Source: Lentzea albida (GTDB lineage Bacteria; Actinomycetota; Actinomycetes; Mycobacteriales; Pseudonocardiaceae). From it: a stretch of DNA of 64,000 nucleotides. The DNA lies in assembly GCF_900111005.1 (NCBI RefSeq), contig NZ_FOFV01000008.1, positions 186,001 to 250,000 of the forward strand, given 5' to 3'. This document shows, piece after piece, positions 27,343 through 36,696 of this stretch. The first letter of the stretch is position 1; the number at the start of each line of letters is the position of its first letter. Both the position numbers and the translations under genes were made by a program. Under the pieces are notes generated by a model. That model saw only the letters and a list, made by a program, of their open reading frames with translations, was not told the origin of the DNA and ran no database searches.

Positions 27343-29978
27343 CGCTTGCTCACGTTGTGCCCGGAGAGTTGCACGACCGGAGCCGCCCCGCCCAGGTCGG
27401 ACGTGCGGTACTCGGCCCTGATCGTCTGCGACTCACCGGGGAACAGCGTGATGTAGTTGTCGCTCCAGTCGACGGGCAGCACCTCGGCGCCGCCCTGGCC
27501 CTTGCGCAGCGACGCCCGCAGGAAGAACGCCACGGACGTGCCGGTGTTCTTCACCGTCACGCTCGTGGACTGCCGACCGTCCGCACCCGGCGTCGTCGTG
27601 GAGGTCACCGACACCTGGCCGGCCTTCAGCGAGCTCAACGACTTCAGGTCCGTGTACTGGGCCTGCGGCGTGTACCACCAGTCGCCGGCGTTGTAGTTCA
27701 GCGTGTCCGCCTTGGTGGACAGCCAGTAGACGTTGCGGTCGACCTCCTTGCCGCTCGCGTCCTTCAGCAGCAGCCGCACGAAGTACGCCGTCGACAGCCC
27801 GGACGGTTGCGGCAGGTTCCCGACCCGCACGGACCCGTTGGCCTTGGCCGGAACGGAACGCGTCTCATTCGCCTTCTGCGTGCCGTCGGAGTTGAAGACC
27901 GTGACCTGCAGCTGGAGGCCTTGTCGCGCTTCCAGGCCCATGTTCACGACGGCGAGCGACTTGTCGTCGTAGGAGTACTGCGCGTGCAACGCCTTGTTCG
28001 CCGTCTTGGCGCCGAAGTACGACCCCGCCGTGGCGAGGTTGTAGTTGTAGAGGTGCCAGAAGAGCTTGGGCCACGGGTCGTTCTGCATCCAGTAGATGAC
28101 GCCCTGCGCCTGGTTCGCGCCGGTGTCGGAGAAGTCGCGGCCGAACGCCTCGAACTGCGCGCGGTTCGTCTCGTACTGCTGAAGCTGCGCCTTCTTCACG
28201 AAGTCCTCGACGTTCGACGGCTTGCCGTAGCGGTTGTCGAGCGCCGTGCCCCAGAAGCCGATCTTGCTGAAGTTCCCCGACGGCGACAGGTGGTACTGCT
28301 GCGCGTTGTAGTCCGTGAGCTTGTTGATCTCGGTCTGGCCGAGGAACTTCTTCAGCTCGTCCATCTCCGGGATGGCGAGGCCGGGGCCGATCTCCGACGC
28401 GAAGCCCGCCGACCCGCCCTTCTGGTTGTTGTACCAATAGACCGGCGGCTCCCACCAGTACGGGCCGTCCATCTTCATGCCGGAGTCACCGAGCTGCGGG
28501 GAGCTGCGGCGGGCGGCCGCGGTGATGATCGGCGTCTGCCAGTCGGCGCGCTTCAGGGCGTCCAGGTAGATCTTCTCGACGTCCGCCACCGGCGCCTCGT
28601 CCGAGCCGATCAGGAACGTGAACACGCTGGGGTGGTTGCGGATCCGCTTGGCCTCGCCCTCGGCGGACGCGCCCGCGACGCGCTTGTCCTCCTCGGTGAA
28701 CCCGCCGGTGTTCTGCCACTTCGAGCAACACTCCCAGCCGGTCATGAGCAGGACGCCCGCGCGGTCGGCGAGGTCGTAGATCTCGTCGTTCTCCGGCTTG
28801 CCCTCCAACCGGATCGTGTTGAGCCCCATGGACTTCGTCAACCGGATCTCGTCGGCGATCTTCCGCGCGTCCGTGCGCAGGAACAGGTCCGACGCCCAGC
28901 CGCCGCCGCGGATCAGAATCGGCTTGCCGTTGACCTGGTACTGGACGTTGCCGCTGATCATCTTCGAGGTGACCTCGCGGATGCCGAACGTCGTCTTCTG
29001 CTCGTCCGACTTCACACCGCTCACGGTCGCGGCCGCCGTCGCGTCGTACAGCGGCTGCGCGCCCATCTGGAAAGGCCACCAGATCTGCGGGTTGGTGACG
29101 TCGAGCGCGAACGTGATGGTCCTGGTCTCGTTCGCCGCGAGGTTCACGACCTGGCTGTAGTTCTGGCCCGCGGCGCTGCCGGCGACGGTGGTGGTGACCG
29201 GGCTGCCGGTGTTGTTGCGCGCGTCGACCTTCACGGTCACCTTGGCGCTGCTCAGGTCCGGCAGCGGCAGGTCGCTCAGCACGTGCAGGTCGCGCACCGA
29301 CACGGGCCCGCTCGCCGTCAGGTCGACGTCGCGGAACAGGCCCTGGTTGCGGTCGGGCGGTAGCTGGGCCCAGTCGATGAAGTGGATCACCAGGTCCTTG
29401 GCGGGGTCGGACGGCGACGCCTTGATCGCGAGCGCGTTGTCCCCCTTGCGCAGCAGGCCGGTGACGTTGAACTCGAACGTCGGGTAGGCGCCGATCACGG
29501 TGTCCGTGCCGGCGACCTTGGTGCCGTTCAGCCACACCTCACCGCGTGCGATCACGCCGCCGTTGAGCTTGAGGAACGTGTTCACGCCCGGCTGCGGGTC
29601 GGCCTGGAAGACCTTGCGGTACCACCACGGCACCTTGAAGTCGTTCGCGTTGGCGCGCTTCAGGTTCTCCGAGTAGTTGACGTCGCCGTACTTGCCGTTG
29701 GCGATCAACCCGGCCATCACGGTGGACCGGGCGGGGACCGTCAGCCAGCCCACGTCCGAGTAGGCGGGCCCGGAGATCACGTTGCCGGCCTGCGTGGCCG
29801 AGGCGCTGCTCTGCATGCGCCAGTCGGGAACGGTGGAGGTCTGTCCCGGGACGGCGGCCGCCTCCAGCGCCGCTCCCGTGCCGGGCACGGGGCCCGCGTT
29901 GGCGGAGGCGCCTGGCACCAGCAGGGCCAGACCCACCGCCGCCACGACCAGTGTCGGCAGTGGTCGGTTGCGCAGCAT
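27339..29978 (-). CDS. csxA: exo-beta-D-glucosaminidase, GH2 (CsxA-like)
   Basis: 879 aa from ATG 29978 with GAGGAGCGAC upstream; the open frame to 30056 includes the operator and is not coding. The signal peptide is PLPTLVVAAVGLALLVPGA. GH2 sandwich domains precede the TIM barrel. The catalytic acid is Asp460 in LIGSDEAP and the nucleophile Glu529 in GFASEIGPG, matching the Asp/Glu pair of Amycolatopsis CsxA rather than the Glu/Glu of ordinary GH2 enzymes; C-terminal beta domains follow. It releases GlcN from chitosan ends. A palindrome 45 nt upstream is a likely repressor site. Confidence 0.93.
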   Translation of the reverse strand: MLRNRPLPTLVVAAVGLALLVPGASANAGPVPGTGAALEAAAVPGQTSTVPDWRMQSSASATQAGNVISGPAYSDVGWLTVPARSTVMAGLIANGKYGDVNYSENLKRANANDFKVPWWYRKVFQADPQPGVNTFLKLNGGVIARGEVWLNGTKVAGTDTVIGAYPTFEFNVTGLLRKGDNALAIKASPSDPAKDLVIHFIDWAQLPPDRNQGLFRDVDLTASGPVSVRDLHVLSDLPLPDLSSAKVTVKVDARNNTGSPVTTTVAGSAAGQNYSQVVNLAANETRTITFALDVTNPQIWWPFQMGAQPLYDATAAATVSGVKSDEQKTTFGIREVTSKMISGNVQYQVNGKPILIRGGGWASDLFLRTDARKIADEIRLTKSMGLNTIRLEGKPENDEIYDLADRAGVLLMTGWECCSKWQNTGGFTEEDKRVAGASAEGEAKRIRNHPSVFTFLIGSDEAPVADVEKIYLDALKRADWQTPIITAAARRSSPQLGDSGMKMDGPYWWEPPVYWYNNQKGGSAGFASEIGPGLAIPEMDELKKFLGQTEINKLTDYNAQQYHLSPSGNFSKIGFWGTALDNRYGKPSNVEDFVKKAQLQQYETNRAQFEAFGRDFSDTGANQAQGVIYWMQNDPWPKLFWHLYNYNLATAGSYFGAKTANKALHAQYSYDDKSLAVVNMGLEARQGLQLQVTVFNSDGTQKANETRSVPAKANGSVRVGNLPQPSGLSTAYFVRLLLKDASGKEVDRNVYWLSTKADTLNYNAGDWWYTPQAQYTDLKSLSSLKAGQVSVTSTTTPGADGRQSTSVTVKNTGTSVAFFLRASLRKGQGGAEVLPVDWSDNYITLFPGESQTIRAEYRTSDLGGAAPVVQLSGHNVSKR

Positions 29979-30021
29979 GTCGCTCCTCGACGCATCGGGG
30001 CGGCGGCGCTTCGGGGTATCG

Positions 30022-30039
30022 TAAAGAAGGTTTCCTTTA
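30022..30039. promoter_or_regulatory. palindromic operator candidate upstream of csxA
   Basis: TAAAGAAGGTTTCCTTTA (30022-30039) has 5-bp perfect arms TAAAG/CTTTA plus a further matched A/T pair. On the csxA strand it reads TAAAGGAAACCTTCTTTA. AT-rich palindromes of this kind with GGAAA/CTTTC character precede actinomycete chitosanase genes and bind a ROK-family repressor (CsnR type); no such repressor gene is in this window. Confidence 0.5.
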
Positions 30040-30115
30040 TATTCCGCCAGCGGCAATGGGCTTTACGGGTGATGCGGGACACGCCATTGGCCACACCCCG
30101 TGCTCGGTGATCCGA

Positions 30116-30121
30116 TAACTT
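30116..30121 (+). promoter_or_regulatory. -10 element (TAACTT), probable leaderless promoter of DUF3558 gene
   Basis: TAACTT ends 7 nt before ATG 30129 with no ribosome site between them. Confidence 0.45.
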
Positions 30122-30128
30122 GGCCGTC

Positions 30129-30728
30129 ATGCGTCGACTTGCCGTCCCGTTCCTGCTGGCAGCGGTCCTGACCGGGTGTTCTTCGACAGAGCCCGGCAAG
30201 CCCTCCGCGGGGGACCAGACGGGCTCCGCGCCCACGACCGGTTCTTCGGCCGGGAACGCCCCGGTGAACAGGCCGAAGGCCGTCGACATGAAGTCCGTGG
30301 ACGTGTGCGGGCTGATCACGGCGGACGCGAAGACGACGCTCAAGATCCAGTCGGCGACCGAGCGGGAGTCCCCCGCGGACTACGGCGAGGGCACCAAGTC
30401 GTGCGGCCTGCTGTTCCAGCAGCCCCGCACCTACGGCGGCAGCCTCTACACGCTCACCAACGGTGGTGTGGATCGCCTCAAGAGGACGGTGGGCAAGACC
30501 ACCGAACTCACCGAGACCACCGCTTCGGGTTATCCCGCCTACCTGGCCAAGAACATCACCGAGGGGTCGCAGCCGGACTCCTGCGACCTCTACATCGACG
30601 CCAACGACGGGCAGTTGTTGCTGGTCAAGATGGGCCCGCTCATCGGGGTGGAGGCTCCGCTCGACGGTGCCTGCGAGCTCAGCAAGAGCATCGGTGCCGC
30701 CGTCGGCACCGCTCTCGCGACCGCCTGA
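30129..30728 (+). CDS. DUF3558 family lipoprotein
   Basis: 199 aa from ATG 30129. A lipoprotein signal with the lipobox LTGCSS puts the acylated cysteine at about residue 18, so the protein is anchored to the outer face of the membrane. A Ser/Gly/Thr linker is followed by the DUF3558 domain: VDVCGLITADAKTTL, CGLLFQ and a late SCDLYIDANDGQLLLV with paired cysteines. DUF3558 proteins are common in mycolata and related genera and often lie near ESX genes, as here. Function unknown. Confidence 0.82.
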   Translation: MRRLAVPFLLAAVLTGCSSTEPGKPSAGDQTGSAPTTGSSAGNAPVNRPKAVDMKSVDVCGLITADAKTTLKIQSATERESPADYGEGTKSCGLLFQQPRTYGGSLYTLTNGGVDRLKRTVGKTTELTETTASGYPAYLAKNITEGSQPDSCDLYIDANDGQLLLVKMGPLIGVEAPLDGACELSKSIGAAVGTALATA

Positions 30729-30851
30729 CGGTTGAGTAGAACTACTCCGCTTTTACCGGGAACCACCCGCCGCCGTCATGCATCAGAGCTAAAGTCGTCC
30801 CAAATGCACACACGGTCCATTCCTGAGGGGCCGTACTGAGGAGGGTGTGCC

Positions 30852-31223
30852 GTGTTTCTCGCGGATGGTGGAGGTGGCGCGTCGTCGCCGCCCCAGTTCG
30901 GTCAGCGCAAGCTGAAGGTGGACCCGTCAGCGATTCCACAGGCAAGAGCCGCCTTCGAGAAGGCGCTGGACGAGTTCGACGGCAAGCTGGCCGACGCCGT
31001 GGCCGACCTCCCCACGAGGCCGTGGGCGGAAGACCCGATCAGCGACGAGACGTCCAAGAAGTTCAACCAGCAGACGAGCGACAAGGCGCTGGAGGCGCTG
31101 ACCGCCTACCGCAAGCAGCTCGTCGGCGTGATCGACCAGCTCAAGGCGATCGAGCAGCAGTACATCCTCACCGAGGGCGACAACGCCGCGATGTGGGGCA
31201 AGCACCTGCGTGACCAGGCCTGA
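30852..31223 (+). CDS. PE-like / WXG-like small secreted protein
   Basis: 123 aa from GTG 30852. A Gly/Ser-rich N-terminus of about 15 residues is followed by two predicted amphipathic helices (about 28-53 and 65-110), the helical hairpin form of ESX substrates. The T7SS export motif YxxxE appears as YILTE at residues 104-108. There is no N-terminal PE dipeptide and no WxG, so it is a divergent member. The following PPE-like and EspG-like genes support the role as PE partner of a PE/PPE heterodimer. Confidence 0.65.
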   Translation: MFLADGGGGASSPPQFGQRKLKVDPSAIPQARAAFEKALDEFDGKLADAVADLPTRPWAEDPISDETSKKFNQQTSDKALEALTAYRKQLVGVIDQLKAIEQQYILTEGDNAAMWGKHLRDQA

Positions 31224-31238
31224 GAGGGGGACTGACCG

Positions 31239-32510
31239 ATGACTGACCACCGCTTCCAGGGGTACGGGCACCCCGAGCTGTACAAGATGATCAACTCCGG
31301 TCCCGGCGTCGCCGCCTCCATCCCGGTCGAGCAGGGCTGGAAGAGGGTCGCCGCGACCCTCAAGCAGATCGACGACGACCTGCACGCCGGTCTGGCGAAG
31401 ATGGGCGCGGACTGGGAGTCCGACGCCTCCGACGCCGCCCAGGGCGCGCTGTCGCCGCTGGCCGAGTGGGCCGGTTTCGCCGAGACCGGCGCGACGACCA
31501 TGGAGAGCTCCGCGCGCCTGCAGGGCGAGTACATCGCCGACGCGCGCAAGAAGATGCCCGAGGTCGTCCCCGTCACGACCGAGAAGCCCGGCTTCCTCGA
31601 CATCGCCGCGGGCGCGCTGACCGGTCCGGTCGGCATGGCGCACGTCGTGAGCCAGCAGCTCGACCACGAGCGCCAGGAAGCCGCCGCGGACAACGCCGCC
31701 GCCCAGGCCGTCAAGGTCATGGAGGACTACCAGTCGGACAGCCGCTGGAACTCCTCGACGCTCGGCGAGTTCCCGACGCCGCCGCAGGTCGTGATCGACA
31801 CGCCGCCTCCCGCCGACACCGGCACGGGCAGCACGCGAGTCGGCTACGGCCCGACCGGTTCGGCCGGTCCCTCCGGCACCGGCACGACCACCCCGTCGTG
31901 GGCCACGCCGGTGTCGACGACCCCGCAGCAGCAGGTCTCGACCGGCTGGACCCCTCCGCCGACCGACACCACGCACACCTCGTGGACGCAGCCTCCGACG
32001 ACGACGCCGCCTCCCACGCACACCCCGCCTCCCACGACGCTGCCCAACCCGGGACAGACCCACAACCCGACGACGACGCCTCCCGGCGGTCCGGTGTTCA
32101 CCCGGCCCGGTCTGACCGGTCCCGGTGGCCCCGGCGGCTCGAGCAGTGGTGTTCGCGCCGGTGGCGCAGGTGGTGCTGGTGGCGGCAAGGCGTTCGGGCC
32201 GATGTCCGGCTCGCTCGGCTCCGCCGGCCAGCAGGGCGCCATGAAGCCCGGTGGCATGCCCGGCGGCCTCTCCGGCGCCATGGGCTCCGGTCCTGACGCG
32301 ATGCGCGGCGGTGCCGCGGGCGTCGGTGCGGGCGCGGGCAAGGGTGGTGCGGCCGGCGCCGGCATGGGCGGCGCGGGTGCGCACGGCCAGAAGGGCGAGG
32401 GCGAGGACGACATCGAGCACAAGGCGGCCGACTACCTGGTCGAGACCGACGACGTGTTCGGCGACGAGCGCATGGTCGCGCCGCCGGTCATCGGCGGCCT
32501 GTCGGAGTGA
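31239..32510 (+). CDS. PPE-like type VII secretion substrate
   Basis: 423 aa from ATG 31239, 15 bp after the PE-like gene. The N-terminal half is helical (VEQGWKRVAATLKQIDDDLH, then GADWESDASDAAQGALSPLA, with a WxS-type turn). From about residue 170 the protein is Pro/Thr-rich, then Gly/Ala-rich to about 400, and ends in an acidic tail near EGEDDIEHKAADYL. The architecture fits a PPE/EspB-like substrate with a disordered C-terminus. Its stop overlaps the EspG-like start, so substrate and chaperone are coupled. Confidence 0.72.
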   Translation: MTDHRFQGYGHPELYKMINSGPGVAASIPVEQGWKRVAATLKQIDDDLHAGLAKMGADWESDASDAAQGALSPLAEWAGFAETGATTMESSARLQGEYIADARKKMPEVVPVTTEKPGFLDIAAGALTGPVGMAHVVSQQLDHERQEAAADNAAAQAVKVMEDYQSDSRWNSSTLGEFPTPPQVVIDTPPPADTGTGSTRVGYGPTGSAGPSGTGTTTPSWATPVSTTPQQQVSTGWTPPPTDTTHTSWTQPPTTTPPPTHTPPPTTLPNPGQTHNPTTTPPGGPVFTRPGLTGPGGPGGSSSGVRAGGAGGAGGGKAFGPMSGSLGSAGQQGAMKPGGMPGGLSGAMGSGPDAMRGGAAGVGAGAGKGGAAGAGMGGAGAHGQKGEGEDDIEHKAADYLVETDDVFGDERMVAPPVIGGLSE

Positions 32511-33313
32511 GCCTGTTCGGCGCAGCAGCGGAGAGGGAGCCGATCACCCTCTCCGCCGAGGAGTTCGACGTCGTGTGGGAACGGTTGGACGTCGGCCCCA
32601 TGCCGCTCGTGCTGAAGGTTCCCACCCCGGGCAAGACGCGCGACGAGCGCATCCAGCTCGAGAACCGCGTCTACCAGCAGTTGGACCACCGGCGCCTGGG
32701 CAACTCGCGCGGCCTGTCGTCCCAGCTGGAGGGGCTCCTGCGCATGTTCGTCAAGCCCGAGCGGGAGGCGGACGGCCGCCTCTGGCTCGGCCACAGCCTG
32801 CGCGTCCTCGCCGTGGCGAACGGTGACTGGGGCGCGCTCGCGACGTTGCGGGACGACCAGCTGACGTTCCAGCCGTGGGCGGGCTCCGGGCTCGCCTCGG
32901 CGGTGCTGTCCGTCCTCCCCGCGCACCCCGCCGGCACGGGCATGTCCGTGACGCTGCCGAGCGAGGACATCGAGAAGGCGATCGCGAAGACCGACGGCTC
33001 GCCGAAGTCGATGGAGGCCGCGTTCCGCGGCATCGGGCTGCGCGAGGACGACGCGAAGGCGCTCGTGAAGATGTTCACCGGCCTCGTGCACACCGGGAAC
33101 TTCGGCGCGGCCGCCCGCGACAAGTACGGCAAGCGCTGGCGCCCCGAGCGCGTGGTCGCGTTCTTCGACACCGAAGAGGGCCGCTACCTGCAACAACGGC
33201 GTGCCTCGAACGGTCAGCCGCCGTGGAGCACGTTCACGCCGACCGACGCGCGCCGGATGATGCACCAGGTCGACGAGCTGATCGCCGAAGCGAGCCGTTC
33301 CGCGGGCGTCTGA
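32507..33313 (+). CDS. ESX secretion-associated EspG-like chaperone
   Basis: 268 aa from GTG 32507, overlapping the PPE-like stop by 4 bp. EspG features: N-terminal ITLSAEEFDVVWERLDVGPM, the central LRVLAVANGDWGALATLRDD and C-terminal SRSAGV. In mycobacteria EspG binds the tip of PPE proteins in the cytosol and hands PE/PPE dimers to the ESX machine. Translational coupling to the PPE-like gene fits that role. No EccA-like partner is in the window. Confidence 0.82.
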   Translation: MSLFGAAAEREPITLSAEEFDVVWERLDVGPMPLVLKVPTPGKTRDERIQLENRVYQQLDHRRLGNSRGLSSQLEGLLRMFVKPEREADGRLWLGHSLRVLAVANGDWGALATLRDDQLTFQPWAGSGLASAVLSVLPAHPAGTGMSVTLPSEDIEKAIAKTDGSPKSMEAAFRGIGLREDDAKALVKMFTGLVHTGNFGAAARDKYGKRWRPERVVAFFDTEEGRYLQQRRASNGQPPWSTFTPTDARRMMHQVDELIAEASRSAGV

Positions 33314-33369
33314 CGTCTGGTTTGATCTGATCACCGCCGCCGTGGCCAAGACCCCTTGGAGACGGCGAA

Positions 33370-35013
33370 ATGAGCATCGACAGAAGGTCGTTCCTGCTGG
33401 CTACGGGAGCGGCACTGGTCGGGACGTCGACGATGACGGGGACTGCCTCCGCGCAGTCCTCAGCTTCGCTGTGGCAAGAGTTCGTTGCCGACCCGTACGA
33501 CCACCCGCAGATCCCGAACGTCGCCTACGCCGGCTACCGCACCGGTGAGAAGCCCGCCCGCCGGCCGGTCCTCGCGAACGTGCTGTTCTTCGGCGCCCGG
33601 CCCGACGGGTCGGCGGACGCCTCCGCCGCGATCAACAAGGCGATCGAGTTCGTCGGCAGGCTCGGTGGCGGCACCGTCCACGTGCCACCGGGCCGCTACC
33701 GCATCGACGACGTCGTCCGCATCGGCTACGACAACGTCGTGCTGCGCGGTGCGGGCAGCGGCCGGACGACGTTCTACGCGACCAGGTCGCTCGAGGAGAT
33801 CGTCGGCATCAACCGCAGCCGGTACGGCTCGGAGAACTCGGCCTGGAGCTGGTCGGGCGGCCTCGTGTGGGTCTGCCACCGCGACCGCTACCAGCCGCTG
33901 GTCGACGCGATCAAGGCGCGCAGGTGGCCGTTCGAGGGCTGGACGGGCAACGAGCTGGAGCAGGGCTCGACGCTGACGGCCGTGACCGGTTCCGCCGCAA
34001 GGGGGTCGTTCGTCGTGACCGTCGAGAACGGACGGTCGCTGCGGGCGGGTCAGCGCGTGCTGCTGCGGCTGGACGACTCGGAGTACTCGCTGCCCAAGCA
34101 CATGTGCGGCGACGTCCCCGGCACTGCGAGCTACCGCTGGGACGACAAGGACAAGCTCCTGTCGTACTTCCCGTTCCTGTGGCCGGTGCGCGTGGAGTGG
34201 GTGCGCGGCAACAGGGTCAAGCTCGCGCAGCCGTTGCCGCTGGAGATCCGCCCGGAGTGGAAGGCGCGCCTCACCACGATGGCGCCCGTGATCACCGGTG
34301 CCGGCGTCGAGGGCATCAAGATCGAGATGTTCAAGGTGCCGACCCCGAAGCACCTGCAGGACAAGGGGTACAACGGCCTCGCGTTCCAGTGCGCGTGGGA
34401 CTGCTGGGCCGACGACGTGCACGTGCAGGACGTCGACAACGGGTTCCTCCTGGTGTCCTCCAAGGGGATCTCGCTGCTGAACACCCGCGTCTCCGGCCGA
34501 GGTCACCACCACGCGTACGCCGTGCGCGAGCAGTCCCACGACAACCTGACCGACGGCTTCGTGATCGAGGCCCCGTCCGAACCCTCGCAGGCGGGCGCCG
34601 GCAACCACGGCCTGAACGTGGAAGGCCTGTCCTGCGGCAACGTCTGGACGCGCGGCCGGATGGACCACGACGTCTTCGACACCCACCGCGGCCTGCCGTT
34701 CGCCAACGTCCGCACCGAGATCACCATCAACAACGTGGGAGCCCACGGCGGCAGCGCCAACGCGGGCCCGCTCTACGGCGCCCGCTTCACGCACTGGAAC
34801 GTCACCGTCACCAACCAGCGGGCCGGCAACGTCCGCATCGACCAAGTCGCGCCGTGCAGCGCCACCGTGGCGATCTCCGAGGTCCGCGACTTCGGTCAGG
34901 TCGACAAGCCGGACTTCACCGGCGACCTGAACTCCCGGCTGGAGCTCTACGGCACGACGTCCGTGGTTCCGCGCAACCTCTACGACGCACAGCGGAAGCT
35001 GCGCCGCTCATGA
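33370..35013 (+). CDS. Tat-exported right-handed beta-helix protein (pectate-lyase-like)
   Basis: 547 aa from ATG 33370. The N-terminus has a twin-arginine signal, RRSFLLATGAALVGT, with cleavage near ASAQS. LANVLFFGARPDGSADASAA is the typical start of GH28/pectate-lyase-3-type beta-helix proteins, followed by GGGTVHVPPGRYRIDD and repeated short beta strands to the end. The fold suggests polysaccharide lyase or hydrolase activity, but no catalytic residues can be assigned. It lies between the EspG-like gene and the two EccC-like genes; the last 6 bp overlap the convergent neighbour. Confidence 0.75.
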   Translation: MSIDRRSFLLATGAALVGTSTMTGTASAQSSASLWQEFVADPYDHPQIPNVAYAGYRTGEKPARRPVLANVLFFGARPDGSADASAAINKAIEFVGRLGGGTVHVPPGRYRIDDVVRIGYDNVVLRGAGSGRTTFYATRSLEEIVGINRSRYGSENSAWSWSGGLVWVCHRDRYQPLVDAIKARRWPFEGWTGNELEQGSTLTAVTGSAARGSFVVTVENGRSLRAGQRVLLRLDDSEYSLPKHMCGDVPGTASYRWDDKDKLLSYFPFLWPVRVEWVRGNRVKLAQPLPLEIRPEWKARLTTMAPVITGAGVEGIKIEMFKVPTPKHLQDKGYNGLAFQCAWDCWADDVHVQDVDNGFLLVSSKGISLLNTRVSGRGHHHAYAVREQSHDNLTDGFVIEAPSEPSQAGAGNHGLNVEGLSCGNVWTRGRMDHDVFDTHRGLPFANVRTEITINNVGAHGGSANAGPLYGARFTHWNVTVTNQRAGNVRIDQVAPCSATVAISEVRDFGQVDKPDFTGDLNSRLELYGTTSVVPRNLYDAQRKLRRS

Positions 35014-36696
35014 CTCGGTCATCCTGATCGGCAACGACCACACGACGTCGTTCAGGTCGGTGGGGAGCACGACCCTCTCCACCGACCTGCCGATCCGCCG
35101 CACCCAGCCCTGCTCGGTGAACTCCAGCCGGTACGAGCCGTGCTCGCCCGGAGCCGTGTCGCACAACAGCAGGTGCTGGCCGTAGGTGCGCCCCGCCGTG
35201 GCCAGCGTCCGCAGGACCTCGGCGAACTCCGGGCGCTCCTCGAGCAACGCCTGCACGCCGTCGACGCAGACCAGCAGCTCGGGCAGGACGAGCCCGGCGG
35301 CCCGGTAGTCCCAGATGTTGCGGAAGTTGTTGTGCGCCAACGTTCTGGTGCGTTGCTCGTGGTCCTCCAGCAGGTCCACGATGCCGTGCCGGATGTGCGG
35401 TGCGCCGTCGATCCCCGCGAACACACCGCTGCCGTGAAAGTCGACGAGGACGACCTGGAGTTCGTCCGGTGAATGCCGTGCCATCAGCCCGAGCGTCAGC
35501 GCCCGAACAGCTTCCGCCCGTTTGTCAGCGGGCGCGATCACCTCGCCGTGCGGCCCCATGCCGTCCTGCAGGTGCTTCGACTTGAGGTCGATCTCCACCG
35601 GCTGCCCGTGCTCGTCCACGCCGACCGGCACCCGGTACTGCAGCTTGACCGGTCGCGACCGCCACGCGTGCCGGTTCGGCATCTCGTGCAGCGCGAAGAA
35701 GCCGGGCGCGCGTTCGTCCTGGTGCATCAACGCCGGCAGGTCCCGTGCGGCCTCGTCGAGGTTCGCGGGCACCAGGCAGTCGCCGACCACCACGTCGGCC
35801 AGTCCGCCCGGCCCGTCGAGCAGGAGCTGCACACCGGACTTGCCGACGTCCTGCGCGACGGCCTCGAACACCTCCGCGCCGATGTCCCCGAACCCGCTCA
35901 CGCACACCAGGAGCTGCGGCATCACCTGGTCGAAACCCCGGTGGTCGAAGACGGTCCACGTGTTGCCCACGACCTCGAGCCGGCGCTCGGACTCCTCGAC
36001 GAGCAGGTCGGCGATCTTCTGCGGATCCCGCGCCGCGTGCCGATGACGTGCCACGACGTGCGGAGCCTGGTCGAGCCCGTCGAACACGTCGGAGTCGTGC
36101 GCATCGATGAACCACGCCTGGAACAACTTGGGCGAGTGCGTCGTCATCAGCCCGAGCACCAGACTCCGGAAGGCCTCCCGCGACGGGACGGCCAGGTGCG
36201 ACCCGGTGCGCCACTTGCCGTCAGCGAAGTGCGTCAACTCCACGACGACCGGCGCACCGCTCTCATCGACACCGACCGGAACCTTCCACCACCGCCCCTT
36301 CCACGCGAGCGCCTTGGTGAACCGCGCCATCCCGTGCAACGACAGGAAGTCCAGCACCTCGACCCGCAACGGCAACCGCTCCGGCAGCTCGTCGAGCGCC
36401 CGAGCCGTGACGATCACCCGCACGTTCCACGAGGCCGCCGCGATCCACCGCACGGTGTCGGCGAGCCCGGGATCGTGGTCACAGCAGTACTTCCAGTCGT
36501 CGACCAGCAGCGTCGCGCCGGGTTCCGCACCCCGTTCGAACCAGGCCAGCAGGTTCTGCCGCCGCCGCTCGTCACCGGGCTCGAAGCTCACCGCGACCCC
36601 CGGCACCTCACCCCGGCCGATGCGGTAGAGCCCTGGCACCACGGCGATCCGGCGTGCGACGAGGTCCGGCGGCCCCACCAGACCGAGGTGGTTCAC
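35008..36696 (-). CDS. EccC-like pseudo-ATPase, three degenerate domains
   Basis: 562 aa. Three P-loop-like modules resemble T7SS EccC ATPase domains. Module 1 (about 1-120): LGLVGPPDLVARRI replaces a Walker A, and ATLLVDDW is the DD strand. Module 2 (about 138-295): KVPVGVDESGAPVVVELTHF, site HLAVPSREAF without GKS/T, QLLVCVSG in place of Walker B. Module 3 (about 354-515): RVPVGVDEHGQPVEIDLKSK, DGMGPHGEVIAPADKRAE (EccC has GATGSGKSE here), VVLVDFHGSGVF, LLVCVDG. All three lack the Walker A lysine. No transmembrane helix. The ATG overlaps the stop of the sister gene. It may be a scaffold or regulator; not a working ATPase by itself. Confidence 0.7.
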   Translation of the reverse strand: MNHLGLVGPPDLVARRIAVVPGLYRIGRGEVPGVAVSFEPGDERRRQNLLAWFERGAEPGATLLVDDWKYCCDHDPGLADTVRWIAAASWNVRVIVTARALDELPERLPLRVEVLDFLSLHGMARFTKALAWKGRWWKVPVGVDESGAPVVVELTHFADGKWRTGSHLAVPSREAFRSLVLGLMTTHSPKLFQAWFIDAHDSDVFDGLDQAPHVVARHRHAARDPQKIADLLVEESERRLEVVGNTWTVFDHRGFDQVMPQLLVCVSGFGDIGAEVFEAVAQDVGKSGVQLLLDGPGGLADVVVGDCLVPANLDEAARDLPALMHQDERAPGFFALHEMPNRHAWRSRPVKLQYRVPVGVDEHGQPVEIDLKSKHLQDGMGPHGEVIAPADKRAEAVRALTLGLMARHSPDELQVVLVDFHGSGVFAGIDGAPHIRHGIVDLLEDHEQRTRTLAHNNFRNIWDYRAAGLVLPELLVCVDGVQALLEERPEFAEVLRTLATAGRTYGQHLLLCDTAPGEHGSYRLEFTEQGWVRRIGRSVERVVLPTDLNDVVWSLPIRMTES

